Assembly (NCBI RefSeq): GCF_014649495.1
Contig: NZ_BMTD01000003.1
Span: 186,001-250,000, forward strand
Length of the DNA stretch: 64,000 nt
Reading direction: 5' to 3'
Source of the DNA: Streptomyces filipinensis
GTDB taxonomy: Bacteria; Actinomycetota; Actinomycetes; Streptomycetales; Streptomycetaceae
Shown: positions 26,129 through 34,199 of the stretch, piece by piece
Numbering within the stretch: the stretch's first letter is position 1
Layout of the letters: the number at the start of each line of letters is the position of its first letter
Notes under the pieces: model-generated
What the model was told of the DNA's origin: nothing
The model's input: the letters and a program-made list of their open reading frames with translations, nothing else
Database searches by the model: none
Made by a program: the position numbers and the translations under genes

Positions 26129-27043
26129 TCAGCCCAGGTGCGCCGACCAGTCCTGTTCCGCCGCCGGCTTGCCGTGCAGGTCGGGGACGCGCTTGAGCCA
26201 GTCCGGACGGCCCGCCTGCGTCCTCGCCGCACGGGCGGCCTCCTCGGCCGCGAGTTGCTCGCGGTCCGGGAAGTCGGCGGGCAGCCACTGGTGCGACAGG
26301 CGGACACGGGCCAGCAGGTAGTCGACGTAGGCGGCGCGCACGTCGTCCGGGGCCGCGAAGCCGGCGTCCTCGGCCAGCCAGGCGTCCGGGACCTCGGCGA
26401 CGATCCCACGCAGCAGTTCCTCGGTCACCCGTGGAACGAGTTCGGCGTCGGCGGCGCGGACGTCGGGGCCGTAGTGGCCGAGGGCGTGCCCGCGGAAGTC
26501 GTACCTCTTGCCCGGCGTCGTGGTGTCCCAGCGGTGGTGGAACACGAGGGCGGCGCCGTGGTCGATGAGCCACAGGCGCGGCGGTGCGGTGCCCAGCGTC
26601 GGCCAGACCATGAGGTTGGAGCTGTGGACCGTGCGGTCGACGTTGACGGTCAGCGCGTCCAGCCAGACGATCCGGCCGGCCTCCAGCGGGTCGACGGGAA
26701 AGCTCTTCGCGATCTCCGGGGTGAAGTCCCGGGCACCCGGCAGATAGTCCATGCCGAGATTGACGCCCGCGCTCGCGCCGTGCAGCTCCCGCACCTCCTG
26801 GTGCGGTTCGCCGGCGGCGATGGCCGGATCGAAGTGGACGAGGACCAGCTCGGGGAAGCGCAGGCCGAGCGCGCGGGCGAGCTCGCCGACGATCACCTCG
26901 GCGACCAGCGCCTTGTGCCCCTGTGCCGAGCCGGTGAACTTCACGACGTACGTGCCGTCGTCGTCGGCCTCGACGACTCCGGGCACGGAGCCGCCGGAGC
27001 GCAGCGGGGTCACGTATCGAACAGCAGTCACGTCGCGCAGCAC
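26129..27043 (-). CDS. HipA-like kinase-fold protein
   Basis: Predicted 304-residue protein resembling the solo HipA-type kinase family. YVVKF near residue 31 supplies the ATP-binding Lys, NVDRTVHSSNLMVW (near residue 152) holds the catalytic-loop-like D...N, and LWLIDHGAALVFHH the DFG-like metal motif (here IDHG). The C-terminal ~80 residues are charged and end in WSAHLG. No HipB antitoxin gene adjoins it, so it is not a classical toxin-antitoxin pair. Substrate unknown. GTG at 27043 lacks a good ribosome site; GTG at 27031 is an alternative. Confidence 0.78.
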   Translation of the reverse strand: MLRDVTAVRYVTPLRSGGSVPGVVEADDDGTYVVKFTGSAQGHKALVAEVIVGELARALGLRFPELVLVHFDPAIAAGEPHQEVRELHGASAGVNLGMDYLPGARDFTPEIAKSFPVDPLEAGRIVWLDALTVNVDRTVHSSNLMVWPTLGTAPPRLWLIDHGAALVFHHRWDTTTPGKRYDFRGHALGHYGPDVRAADAELVPRVTEELLRGIVAEVPDAWLAEDAGFAAPDDVRAAYVDYLLARVRLSHQWLPADFPDREQLAAEEAARAARTQAGRPDWLKRVPDLHGKPAAEQDWSAHLG

Positions 27044-27109
27044 GTGGTTCAGGGTAGGCGCTGTACCTCTCAGGGGCGCCGAGGGTGAGGTCTGTCACAC
27101 GGACCCGGG

Positions 27110-27140
27110 CTACTAACCATGCGGGCTAGTAGAGACAGCC
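27110..27140. repeat. TACTA/TAGTA dyad, copy 1, in the hipA-like/CAP gap
   Basis: CTACTA and TAGTAG form an inverted repeat, followed by ACAGCC. A related arrangement, CTACTAGCC...GGTAGTGG...ACAGCC, recurs at 27331-27355. The 378-bp gap (27044-27421) between the divergent genes is otherwise without recognised features. The pair may be binding sites for one regulator. Confidence 0.4.
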
Positions 27141-27330
27141 ACGGCGACATATGGGATTTGTCCGGCTTGCCGTGGACTTGCGGTGATCTTCAGGTGCCGG
27201 TTCACCGCCCACCCGCCGGCCTCCCGGATTCCTCTCCCCCCGCGCGTTTCTGACGCGCCGCCAGAAACGAGCAAACATCGCGAACGCGAAGCCTGCATTC
27301 CTCGGCTCGCCTGGCAAGGGCCGGCCGGAC

Positions 27331-27355
27331 CTACTAGCCGGGGTAGTGGCACAGC
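27331..27355. repeat. TACTA/TAGT dyad, copy 2, upstream of the CAP gene
   Basis: CTACTAGCC, then GGGGTAGTGG, then ACAGCC, related to the element at 27110-27140. It lies 67 bp before the CAP start, where a promoter or operator would be expected. Confidence 0.4.
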
Positions 27356-27421
27356 CCTTTGCGCTCCTTGTGAGGGCGTCCTGAGAATGAGCGCCCGGCG
27401 ATCACCGAGTGAGGTTCACGC

Positions 27422-28246
27422 ATGGGCAAGCACCGCAGGACACAGCATCTCCGGCGGATAGTCATCGCCGCCGTCGCCATCGGCGCGGTGGGGGTGCCGT
27501 CCGTCGCCCTGGCCTGTTCCGACTGGCCGTACGGCACGGCGGGCCCGTCCGACGTCGCCGCGACGAGCACGCCGCAGCAGCGGTGGCAGCACGCCCACTG
27601 GCATCACCACCGCAATCACCACCACGCCGGCACACCTCGGGCCACCGTGTCCCCCGAGCCCCGCGCCACCGCTCACCCGAGCACCGGCACGAAGGTCACG
27701 GTCCACACGCCCGCGCGGACCCCTGCTCCCCGCACGCCCAGGGCCACCACCGCCGTGCCCGCGGCCCCTGCCGCGCCGAGCACCCCGAAGGCCGCACCCA
27801 GCACCCCGAAGGCCGCCCCGAGCACCCCGAAGGCCACGCCGAGCACCCCGAAGGCCACCGCCACGGCGTCCGGGGTCGTCGCGCGGATCGTGCAGCTCGT
27901 CAACGCCGAGCGCGCCAAGGCCGGTTGCCAGGCCCTGACCCTGAACCCGGCGCTGACCAAGGCCGCGCAGGCCCACAGCGCGGACATGGCGGCCCACCAG
28001 AACATGTCGCACACCGGGTCCGACGGCTCCTCCCCGGGCGACCGCATCACGGGCGCCGGCTACAACTGGAGCGCCTACGGCGAGAACGTCGCCTACGGCT
28101 ACGCCACCGCCGACGAGGTCATGGCGGGCTGGATGTCCAGCCCCGGACACCGGGCCAACATCCTCAACTGCTCGTTCCAGGAGATCGGCGTCGGTCTCGC
28201 GCAGCCGGGCAGCTACTGGACCCAGGACTTCGGCACCGCCCGGTAG
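27422..28246 (+). CDS. Secreted CAP/SCP (PR-1-like) domain protein with His-rich and repeat linker
   Basis: Predicted 274-residue exported protein. The signal peptide spans about residues 1-31 and ends ...VALAC. A His-rich segment (residues 57-68, eight His) could bind metal. A Pro/Thr/Ala linker follows, with four copies of a 7-residue APSTPKA-type repeat (about 117-145). The C-terminal ~115 residues are a CAP domain: VNAERAKAGCQALTLNPALTKAA, HQNMSHTG, AYGENVAYG and SPGHRANILN, with the usual His and Glu cavity residues. CAP proteins act outside the cell and may bind lipids or small molecules. It converges closely (10 bp) on the siderophore synthetase gene. Confidence 0.92.
   Translation: MGKHRRTQHLRRIVIAAVAIGAVGVPSVALACSDWPYGTAGPSDVAATSTPQQRWQHAHWHHHRNHHHAGTPRATVSPEPRATAHPSTGTKVTVHTPARTPAPRTPRATTAVPAAPAAPSTPKAAPSTPKAAPSTPKATPSTPKATATASGVVARIVQLVNAERAKAGCQALTLNPALTKAAQAHSADMAAHQNMSHTGSDGSSPGDRITGAGYNWSAYGENVAYGYATADEVMAGWMSSPGHRANILNCSFQEIGVGLAQPGSYWTQDFGTAR
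27774..27857 (+). repeat. 21-bp minisatellite within the CAP gene
   Basis: Four tandem 21-bp units centred on GAGCACCCCGAAGGCC encode the 7-residue APSTPKA repeat in the linker. The unit is a multiple of three, so copy-number change would alter linker length without shifting the frame. Confidence 0.8.
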
Positions 28247-28256
28247 AGGGCGCGGG

Positions 28257-29765
28257 TCAGCGGCCCGCCAGCGGGTTCGGCAGGGGCAGGTAGCGGGCGT
28301 CCGCGCCGTCCGCGCCGGTCCAGCGCAGCAGCAGGTTGGTCTTGCCGGGCAGGGTGGGCGAGGCGAGCAGGGCGGGGACCTCGGGCAGCGGGTGCCGGGC
28401 GAGTTCGTCGCGGGCGGCGGGCCAGGGGTCGAATCCCGGGTGGTGTGCGCCGAGGGCGGCGGCGATCTCGGCGAGGTGGTTCACCACCAGGCAGTAGACC
28501 AGCCGTTCCCAGCCCGCGGCCCTGCTCACGTCCGGCAGCAGCTTGACGCCCTCGGCGTCCCGGAACAGCGCCTGGACGGGCGTGCCGGCCGCGTCCACGG
28601 CGACGAGGGTGTTCTGGAGGTGGGCCTCCAGGACGACGCCGTGCTCGTCGAAGGCCGCCAGGGCGGGCGGGACGACCTGGCGCAGATACGCCGCCCACCA
28701 GGCCGCCGGGTCGGCCGCACCGGCCAGCGGGCTGCCGTCGAAGCCCTCGGCGAGGGCGGCGGCGAGCAGCGGGGTGGCGCCAGGCAGCAGACGCTCGCGC
28801 AGGCCGTCGCGGACGAGGACGGCCAGCTCCTCGAAGGCGAAGGCGGCCGTGCGGTAGCCGCGGTCGCTCAGCCAGGCCGCGGGCGGGGCCAGCGCCGTGA
28901 AGGCGTGCTCGGCCGCCGTGTCGGTGCGGCGCAGCCGACGCAGGTCATGGCGCCACAGGCGGCGGATGTCGTTGGTGATGCGGACGTCCAGGCTGAACTT
29001 CAGGAACAGGTCGCGCCGCGGCGCGTACACCGTGCGGACCGCCGCCGTGGGCCAGGCGTCGAAGGCGGTCTCGCCGAGGCGGAGCAGACGGCCGTCGGCG
29101 AAGGCCTCGGCCAGCTCCCGGCCCACCAGGTCCAGCTGCCAGGGATGGGCCGGCAGCAGCCGGTAGCCGGGCGGGGCGGTGCCGAGCGCGTCGAGGGCGC
29201 CGGTGTCGCCCTCCTCGGCCACCTGGTCCTCGCGGACACCGAGCAGCACCAGCGGGAAACGGGCGTGCGCCTCGGGTGCGTACGGCAGCCAGGACGCGAC
29301 CGGGCCGCCGCCGCGCGCCTTGGGGGCGGGGTGGCACGGGTGCCCGGTGATCAGGGACTGCTCGGACAGCAGATAGGGGTCCGCGGGGGGCGTCGCCCGG
29401 GCGCGGGCGGTGAGCAGCGCGGCGACCGCGTCCCGGCTGTCGACCATCTCGGCGGGCAGGTCGCCGCCCGGCAGCCCGGTGTGCCGGCGCAGCTCCTCGG
29501 CGACCAGTTTGACCAGTTCGGTGTGGCCGACGCGGTGCCAGCCCCCGGCCGCGCGCACCTCGGGGTCGGTGGGACGCCGGCCGGCGCGCACGCGCAGCAG
29601 CCGCCCGCTCGGCAGCCGGTGCACCCGCCGGTCACCGGGGTCCGGGAGCGGCTCGGCCACCTCGCGCAGCAGGCAGTTCAGCAGCGGCGCGGCCGCGTAG
29701 GCGTCGGCGCGGCGGCCGACGGCGTCGGTGGGGGGTGTGGGGTCCACGCGATCCGTTCGTTTCAT
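28257..29765 (-). CDS. IucA/IucC-family NRPS-independent siderophore synthetase (first of a divergent pair)
   Basis: Predicted 502-residue NIS synthetase. It has GHPCHPAPKAR (residues ~143-153, the ATP-binding GHPxHPxxK motif), KFSLDVRITNDIRR near residue 246, LEAHLQNTL near 376 and the FhuF-like C-terminal region, ending ...YLPLPNPLA. These enzymes adenylate a carboxylate and couple it to an amine or alcohol to build hydroxamate or citrate siderophores. It is divergent from a second NIS synthetase across 49 bp. No monooxygenase, acyltransferase, exporter or receptor gene adjoins the pair, so the substrate set is unclear. Its ATG at 29765 could be replaced by an internal GTG a few codons on. 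Confidence 0.9.
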   Translation of the reverse strand: MKRTDRVDPTPPTDAVGRRADAYAAAPLLNCLLREVAEPLPDPGDRRVHRLPSGRLLRVRAGRRPTDPEVRAAGGWHRVGHTELVKLVAEELRRHTGLPGGDLPAEMVDSRDAVAALLTARARATPPADPYLLSEQSLITGHPCHPAPKARGGGPVASWLPYAPEAHARFPLVLLGVREDQVAEEGDTGALDALGTAPPGYRLLPAHPWQLDLVGRELAEAFADGRLLRLGETAFDAWPTAAVRTVYAPRRDLFLKFSLDVRITNDIRRLWRHDLRRLRRTDTAAEHAFTALAPPAAWLSDRGYRTAAFAFEELAVLVRDGLRERLLPGATPLLAAALAEGFDGSPLAGAADPAAWWAAYLRQVVPPALAAFDEHGVVLEAHLQNTLVAVDAAGTPVQALFRDAEGVKLLPDVSRAAGWERLVYCLVVNHLAEIAAALGAHHPGFDPWPAARDELARHPLPEVPALLASPTLPGKTNLLLRWTGADGADARYLPLPNPLAGR

Positions 29766-29814
29766 CGGGGGTCGTCGCGCTCAGTATGTCTGTCGTCCCT
29801 GACAATCGTCCCGC

Positions 29815-31371
29815 GTGCAGCGGGCAACCGAGGAGCCGACCGTGCACCGTCCCCCCACGACCGAAGCCCAGGTCGCCGAGGAGCTGGCCGTCGTCCGGCC
29901 GGCGTTGCTGCCCCGGTACACGGCGGAACTGCCGGGTGCCCGTGCCGCCGTGCTCACCCGGCTGTGGCGGGCGCTGGCCCACGAGCCGCTGGCGTGGGTC
30001 ACCGGCCGGGTGCACGGCGCGCACAGCCTGGCGCTGCGACTCGCCGACGGCCGGACGCTGTACGGCCCGCACGCGGACCCGTACGCCACGAGCGCCTACG
30101 TCACCGGCGTCCGCCTCGACCGGGAGCGCCATGTCGATCCGGCCCGGCTGATGAGCGCTCTCGCGGTGCCGCACGGCGCCGCGTTCGCCGCCGAACTGGC
30201 GGGCAGCGTCGCCTCGTTGGCGCTGTCGCGGGCCGGTGCGGATCACTCGAAGGAGTGGCCGCCGGAGGTCCCCCCGGCCGAGGACTGGGAGTGGGAGCAG
30301 CGGGTGACCGACGGGCATCCGTACCACCCCGCCTGCCGTTCCCGGCCCGGTTTCTCGGTGGCCGACCAGCTGGCGTACGGACCGGAGCACCGGCCGGTGG
30401 TGGAGCTGGGGACGGTGCCGGTGCCGGCGGCCGAGTGCCTGGTGAGCGGTGACTGGCCGGAGGAACTGCGCGACGGCGGACGGCTGCTGGTGCCCGTCCA
30501 CCCGTGGCAGGCCGGCCACGTCCTGAAGCGGTCGTACGACCCCTGGCGTCCGGGCCGTCCGCTGCTGTCCCTGCGCACCCTCGCGCTGCCGGGCGGCGTA
30601 CACGTCAAGACCGCGCTGAGCGCCCGGCTGACGTCCTCGGTGCGGGACATCTCCCTGTACTCGGTCCAGGCCGCGGCGCCGTTGTCCGCCCTCGCCGCAC
30701 AGCTGGCGGCGCGCACCGACGGCCTGCTGCACATCACCCGCACGCTGGGCGCCGTCTCGGCGCACTCCCCCGACCTGGCCGCGCTGCTGCGCGAGTCGCC
30801 CGGGGCGTACGCGGGCCCCGGTGAACGGGTCCTGCCGGTGGCCGCGCTTCCCGCCACCGGCCTGCCGGACACGCCCGCCTGGACGGCCGCGTTCGCCCGC
30901 CTGGCGCTGACGGTGGGCCTGCGCCTGCTCGACCTCGGTGTGGCCCTGGAGGCGCACGGCCAGAACCTGCTGGTGGTGCTGGCCGCCGACGGCACCCCGC
31001 TGCGGCTGGTCTACCGCGACCTGGCCGACATCCGGATCAGCCCGGCCCGCCTGATCCGCCACGGCATCGTCCCGCCCGCGCTCACCGGGCGCCTGATCAC
31101 CGACGACGAAACGGCCCTGCGCCGCAAGCTGTTCGGCTCCCTGGTGGCGGGTGCGCTGGCCGGTACGGCGGGTTCGGGCGCGGCGCTGGGCGCGGCCCTG
31201 TCCGCCGCCGTGGCGGACCTCCCGGACACCGCCGACGTGCGTGCCCTGCGCGAAGGCCCGCTGCCGGCCAAGGCGTTGACCCTGATGCGGCTGTCCCCGC
31301 GGATCCCGGGCGACCAGTGGACGTCCCTGCCGAACCCGCTCGTTTTGGAGCCCGGCCCGTCCGTTCCATAG
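29815..31371 (+). CDS. IucA/IucC-family NRPS-independent siderophore synthetase (second of a divergent pair)
   Basis: Predicted 518-residue NIS synthetase with DGHPYHPACRSRPGFS (near residue 165), LVPVHPWQ, HVKTALSARLTSSVRDIS (near 265) and LEAHGQNLLV (near 380). It is divergent in sequence from its neighbour, and the LSARLTSS variant matches the IucA-type half of such pairs. Two different NIS enzymes together imply two successive condensations. It starts at GTG 29815, or at GTG 29842. No iron-box palindrome was found in the short gap between the two genes. Confidence 0.9.
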   Translation: MQRATEEPTVHRPPTTEAQVAEELAVVRPALLPRYTAELPGARAAVLTRLWRALAHEPLAWVTGRVHGAHSLALRLADGRTLYGPHADPYATSAYVTGVRLDRERHVDPARLMSALAVPHGAAFAAELAGSVASLALSRAGADHSKEWPPEVPPAEDWEWEQRVTDGHPYHPACRSRPGFSVADQLAYGPEHRPVVELGTVPVPAAECLVSGDWPEELRDGGRLLVPVHPWQAGHVLKRSYDPWRPGRPLLSLRTLALPGGVHVKTALSARLTSSVRDISLYSVQAAAPLSALAAQLAARTDGLLHITRTLGAVSAHSPDLAALLRESPGAYAGPGERVLPVAALPATGLPDTPAWTAAFARLALTVGLRLLDLGVALEAHGQNLLVVLAADGTPLRLVYRDLADIRISPARLIRHGIVPPALTGRLITDDETALRRKLFGSLVAGALAGTAGSGAALGAALSAAVADLPDTADVRALREGPLPAKALTLMRLSPRIPGDQWTSLPNPLVLEPGPSVP

Positions 31372-31380
31372 GATCCGCCG

Positions 31381-32643
31381 ATGATCACAAGACAACGGCT
31401 GGCGGCGGGCGTCTGTGCTCTGCTCGCCGCCCTGGCGGCCGGGGTCGCGTTCCCCGGCGGAGCCGTCGCCGACGAGACGCAGGCGGCCGCCCCGAAGGTC
31501 GAACTCGTGCTGGACGTCAGCGGTTCGATGCGCACGCGGGACATCGACGGCGACTCCCGGATGGCCGCGGCGAAGCAGGCGTTCAACGAGGTGCTGGACG
31601 CGACCCCCGAGGAGGTCCGGCTCGGCATCCGCACCCTGGGCGCCAACTACCGCGGCGACGACCGCAAGGAGGGCTGCAAGGACACCGCGCAGCTCTACCC
31701 GGTCGGCCCGCTGAACCGGACCGACGCGAAGACGGCGGTGGCCACGCTGCAGCCGACGGGCTGGACGCCGATCGGGCCCGCGCTGCTGAAGGCGGCGGAC
31801 GACCTGAACGGCGGCGACGGGACCCGCCGTATCGTCCTGATCAGCGACGGCGAGGACACCTGCCAGCCGCTCGACCCGTGCGAGGTGGCCCGCGAGATAG
31901 CCGCCAAGGGCATCGGACTGACCATCGACACCCTCGGCCTGGTGCCGGACGCCAAGACCCGCGACCAGCTCAGCTGCATCGCGGACGCCACCGGCGGCAC
32001 CTACACCGACGTCCGGCACAGGGAGCAGCTGTCGGACCGCGTCGGGCAGCTGGTGGACCGGGCGGCCGATCCGGTGGTGACACCGGTGGCCACCGAGGGC
32101 GCCGCGAGCTGCGAGAAGGCGCCGACGCTGAAGTCCGGGCTGTACACGGACCGTCAGGAGTTCGGGCAGCAGCGCTGGTACAAGGTCGAGGTCGATCCCG
32201 GCAAGGAACTGCGGGCCTCGGTGAGCGTGGCCGACGACCGCGCCGTGAACCCGGACTACGGGGTGCTGCTGCGGGCGGTGACCTCGCACGGACGGGAGAT
32301 CGTGCGCGGCGAGGCCGCCGGCACGGGCCGTACGGACGTGATCTCCACCGGTCTGCGCTATCCGAAGGCGGACAGCGACGACGACACGGCGTCCGCGGAG
32401 ACGGTGTGCCTCCAGGTCACCCACTCCTTCTCGGCCGCGGCGGGTGTGAAGACCACGCCGGGTCTGCCGCTGGAGCTGACCGTCGACGTCGTGGACGGGC
32501 CGTCCGGGCACCATGACGTGGCCGCCTTCGGTCTCGGTCGCGGCTGGTGGCTGCTGGGCGCGCTGGTGCTGACCGGCTTCCTGGCGGGTCTGCTGTGGGG
32601 CTGGCTGTCGCGCTGGCGGGTCGCGGTCTGGAGGACGAACTGA
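31381..32643 (+). CDS. Secreted, membrane-anchored VWA-domain protein
   Basis: Predicted 420-residue surface protein. A signal peptide (residues 1-30) is followed by a von Willebrand A domain whose MIDAS metal site is DVSGS (Asp45, Ser47, Ser49), with TPIGPAL and ISDGEDTC as the later MIDAS elements. A beta-rich region follows, and a transmembrane helix with a short basic tail (WWLLGALVLTGFLAGLLWGWL, near residue 392) anchors it facing outward. Four Cys in the VWA domain could pair. Its stop overlaps the next start (TGATG), so the two are co-translated. It starts nine bases after the siderophore synthetase stop and probably shares its transcript. Confidence 0.88.
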   Translation: MITRQRLAAGVCALLAALAAGVAFPGGAVADETQAAAPKVELVLDVSGSMRTRDIDGDSRMAAAKQAFNEVLDATPEEVRLGIRTLGANYRGDDRKEGCKDTAQLYPVGPLNRTDAKTAVATLQPTGWTPIGPALLKAADDLNGGDGTRRIVLISDGEDTCQPLDPCEVAREIAAKGIGLTIDTLGLVPDAKTRDQLSCIADATGGTYTDVRHREQLSDRVGQLVDRAADPVVTPVATEGAASCEKAPTLKSGLYTDRQEFGQQRWYKVEVDPGKELRASVSVADDRAVNPDYGVLLRAVTSHGREIVRGEAAGTGRTDVISTGLRYPKADSDDDTASAETVCLQVTHSFSAAAGVKTTPGLPLELTVDVVDGPSGHHDVAAFGLGRGWWLLGALVLTGFLAGLLWGWLSRWRVAVWRTN

Positions 32644-33443
32644 TGCGGATCACACGTGTGCTGAGTACGGCGCTGCTCGCGCTGGGCCTCGCGGCCGGAC
32701 CGGCCGTGGCCGACTCCTCCCCGTCTCCCGGCGCCTCCGACGACGGCAAGGCGCCCACGCAGGCGGGCACCTCGTTCCGTACGGCGACGGAGCTGCGGCA
32801 GGGCCAGCAGGCCACGGCGTCCGGTTCGACGGGTGACTACCTGTACTGGTCGTTCCCCGCGGACACCGGGCAGCGGCCCACCGTCAAGGCGACGGTGAAG
32901 CTGCCGGCGACGCACGGGGCGCAGACCTGGCAGATCGACGTGTACGACGGGCTGCGGCGGCGCCAGGCCTGCCAGTACGGGGCGGCGTCCCGTACGGCCG
33001 GGCAGGACGCGTCCTCCGTGGACCTGGCCTGTGTGCTGCGGACCGTGCGCGGCTGGTCGGAGCCGTGGGCCGACGACCCGCTGCCGGGGACGTACTACAT
33101 CCGGCTGACGGTCGTGGACCTGGGCTCCGCCGACCTGGGCAAGTCGGTGAGCGCCGACGTCCGCGTCGACTCCAAGGACATCGGCGGCGCGGCGGCGGTG
33201 GACGGCTCCCTGGGCAGGCCGCTGGTGCCCGGGATTGCCGTCAAGTCCGGGAAGGAGGGGGACGGTTCGAAGACGGCGGTGCTGTCCAGCTTCGGCTCCG
33301 ACGACGGCTGGTCCTCCGGCTGGTGGTCCGACCGCTGGGTGTGGACCGCGATCGGTGGCGTGCTCGCGGCGCTCGCCGGGATCGGCGGGTACGCGCTGAC
33401 GCGGGGATCGGGACGGCCGTCCCGGGTGCCGCCGAACGTCTGA
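32643..33443 (+). CDS. Secreted membrane-anchored partner of the VWA protein
   Basis: Predicted 266-residue protein with a signal peptide (about 1-24), an extracellular beta-rich domain, and one C-terminal membrane helix (WTAIGGVLAALAGIGGYALT, about 237-256) with a short basic cytoplasmic tail. No enzymatic motif is seen. The domain around GSTGDYLYWSFPADTGQRPTV resembles the extracellular region that follows the VWA domain in the upstream protein (FGQQRWYKVEVDPGKELRASV), suggesting shared ancestry. Translational coupling (TGATG) and the same topology indicate that the two form a surface complex. A strong terminator follows. Confidence 0.82.
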   Translation: MRITRVLSTALLALGLAAGPAVADSSPSPGASDDGKAPTQAGTSFRTATELRQGQQATASGSTGDYLYWSFPADTGQRPTVKATVKLPATHGAQTWQIDVYDGLRRRQACQYGAASRTAGQDASSVDLACVLRTVRGWSEPWADDPLPGTYYIRLTVVDLGSADLGKSVSADVRVDSKDIGGAAAVDGSLGRPLVPGIAVKSGKEGDGSKTAVLSSFGSDDGWSSGWWSDRWVWTAIGGVLAALAGIGGYALTRGSGRPSRVPPNV

Positions 33444-33449
33444 GCAGCC

Positions 33450-33487
33450 GCGGAGGAAGGCCCGCCCACCGGCGGGCCTTCCTCCGC
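33450..33487. terminator. Bidirectional terminator between the VWA operon and the HxlR gene
   Basis: A perfect 17-bp inverted repeat (GCGGAGGAAGGCCCGCC and its complement) with the loop CACC lies between two convergent stops, at 33443 and 33492. Confidence 0.9.
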
Positions 33488-33491
33488 TGTG

Positions 33492-34118
33492 TCACGCCTC
33501 CCGCAGCGCCTTGGCGAGCGTGCCCTCACCGCTCACCGTCACCCGGCCGGACCGGACGGCGTCGGCCAGCGTCAACTCCCCGCGGGCCACGGCCTCGCAG
33601 ACCGCCGCGTCCAGAGCCAGCCGGGCGTCGGCCGCGCCGGGCGCGGGGCCGTCGCCGTACACCGGCCCCTCCTGCGCACCGACGCGCAGATAGAACTCCC
33701 CTTCCTCCAGCTGCACCGCCACGATCCCCTCCCCCTCCAGGGCGCGCAGCAGCGGCAGCGCGAACCAGTGGGCGCGCACCGCGTCGGTCGGCCGCCGCTC
33801 GCCCAGCTCGGCCTCGCCCCAGCTGCCCAGCGCCTGCAGCACGGGGAGCAACGCCCATCCACGCGCGGTGAGTTCGTAGACGTAGGCCGCACCCGGCGGA
33901 GGCAGCCGGCGGCGGGTGGTGAGGCCGTCGCGCTCCATGTCCCTCAGCCGCGAGGCGAGTACGTCCGTGCTCACGCCGGGCAGGTCCGCGTGCAGGTCCG
34001 TGTAGCGGCGCGGGCCCGCCAGCAGTTCCCGGACGATCAGCAGGGTCCAGCGGTCGCCGACGAGGTCGAGGGCGCGGGCTGCGGAGCAGTACTGGTCGTA
34101 GCTTCGGCGTGGTGACAT
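33492..34118 (-). CDS. HxlR-family transcriptional regulator
   Basis: Predicted 208-residue regulator. The N-terminal ~95 residues are an HxlR winged HTH: CSAARALDLVGDRWTLLIVRELLAGPRRYTDLHADLPGVSTDVLASRLRDMERDGL. The C-terminal ~110 residues form an extra domain with a possible sterol-carrier-like fold (VQLEEGEFYLRV...LTLADAVRSGRVTVSGEGTLA), as in many long actinobacterial HxlR proteins. It is divergent from an aminotransferase gene, with three overlapping inverted repeats in between, so it likely controls itself and that gene. The inducer is unknown. Confidence 0.9.
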   Translation of the reverse strand: MSPRRSYDQYCSAARALDLVGDRWTLLIVRELLAGPRRYTDLHADLPGVSTDVLASRLRDMERDGLTTRRRLPPPGAAYVYELTARGWALLPVLQALGSWGEAELGERRPTDAVRAHWFALPLLRALEGEGIVAVQLEEGEFYLRVGAQEGPVYGDGPAPGAADARLALDAAVCEAVARGELTLADAVRSGRVTVSGEGTLAKALREA

Positions 34119-34140
34119 GCGACGCAGTCTAGACACGTTG

Positions 34141-34175
34141 TTGGACTTTCCAAGCTCGAACTTGGTAAAACCAAG
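34141..34175. promoter_or_regulatory. Three overlapping inverted repeats, probable HxlR operator
   Basis: TTGGA-CTT-TCCAA (34141-34153), CCAAG-N6-CTTGG (34150-34165) and CTTGG-TAAAA-CCAAG (34161-34175) overlap one another. They lie 23 bp from the hxlR start and 25 bp from the aminotransferase start, in AT-richer DNA than the surroundings. Confidence 0.6.
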
Positions 34176-34199
34176 CAACACGAGTTTCCGGAGGGGTCC

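Noticed and set aside
26129..27043. HipA toxin of a HipAB toxin-antitoxin system
   Set aside because: There is no HTH antitoxin gene next to it, and the sequence fits solo HipA-like kinases.
27044..27421. c-di-AMP (ydaO-type) or other riboswitch before the CAP gene
   Set aside because: The conserved cores of that and other common riboswitches are not present in the leader.
29766..29814. Iron-box (DmdR/IdeR) operator between the siderophore synthetase genes
   Set aside because: I looked for a TTAGGTTAGGCTCACCTAA-like palindrome in the 49-bp gap and saw none.
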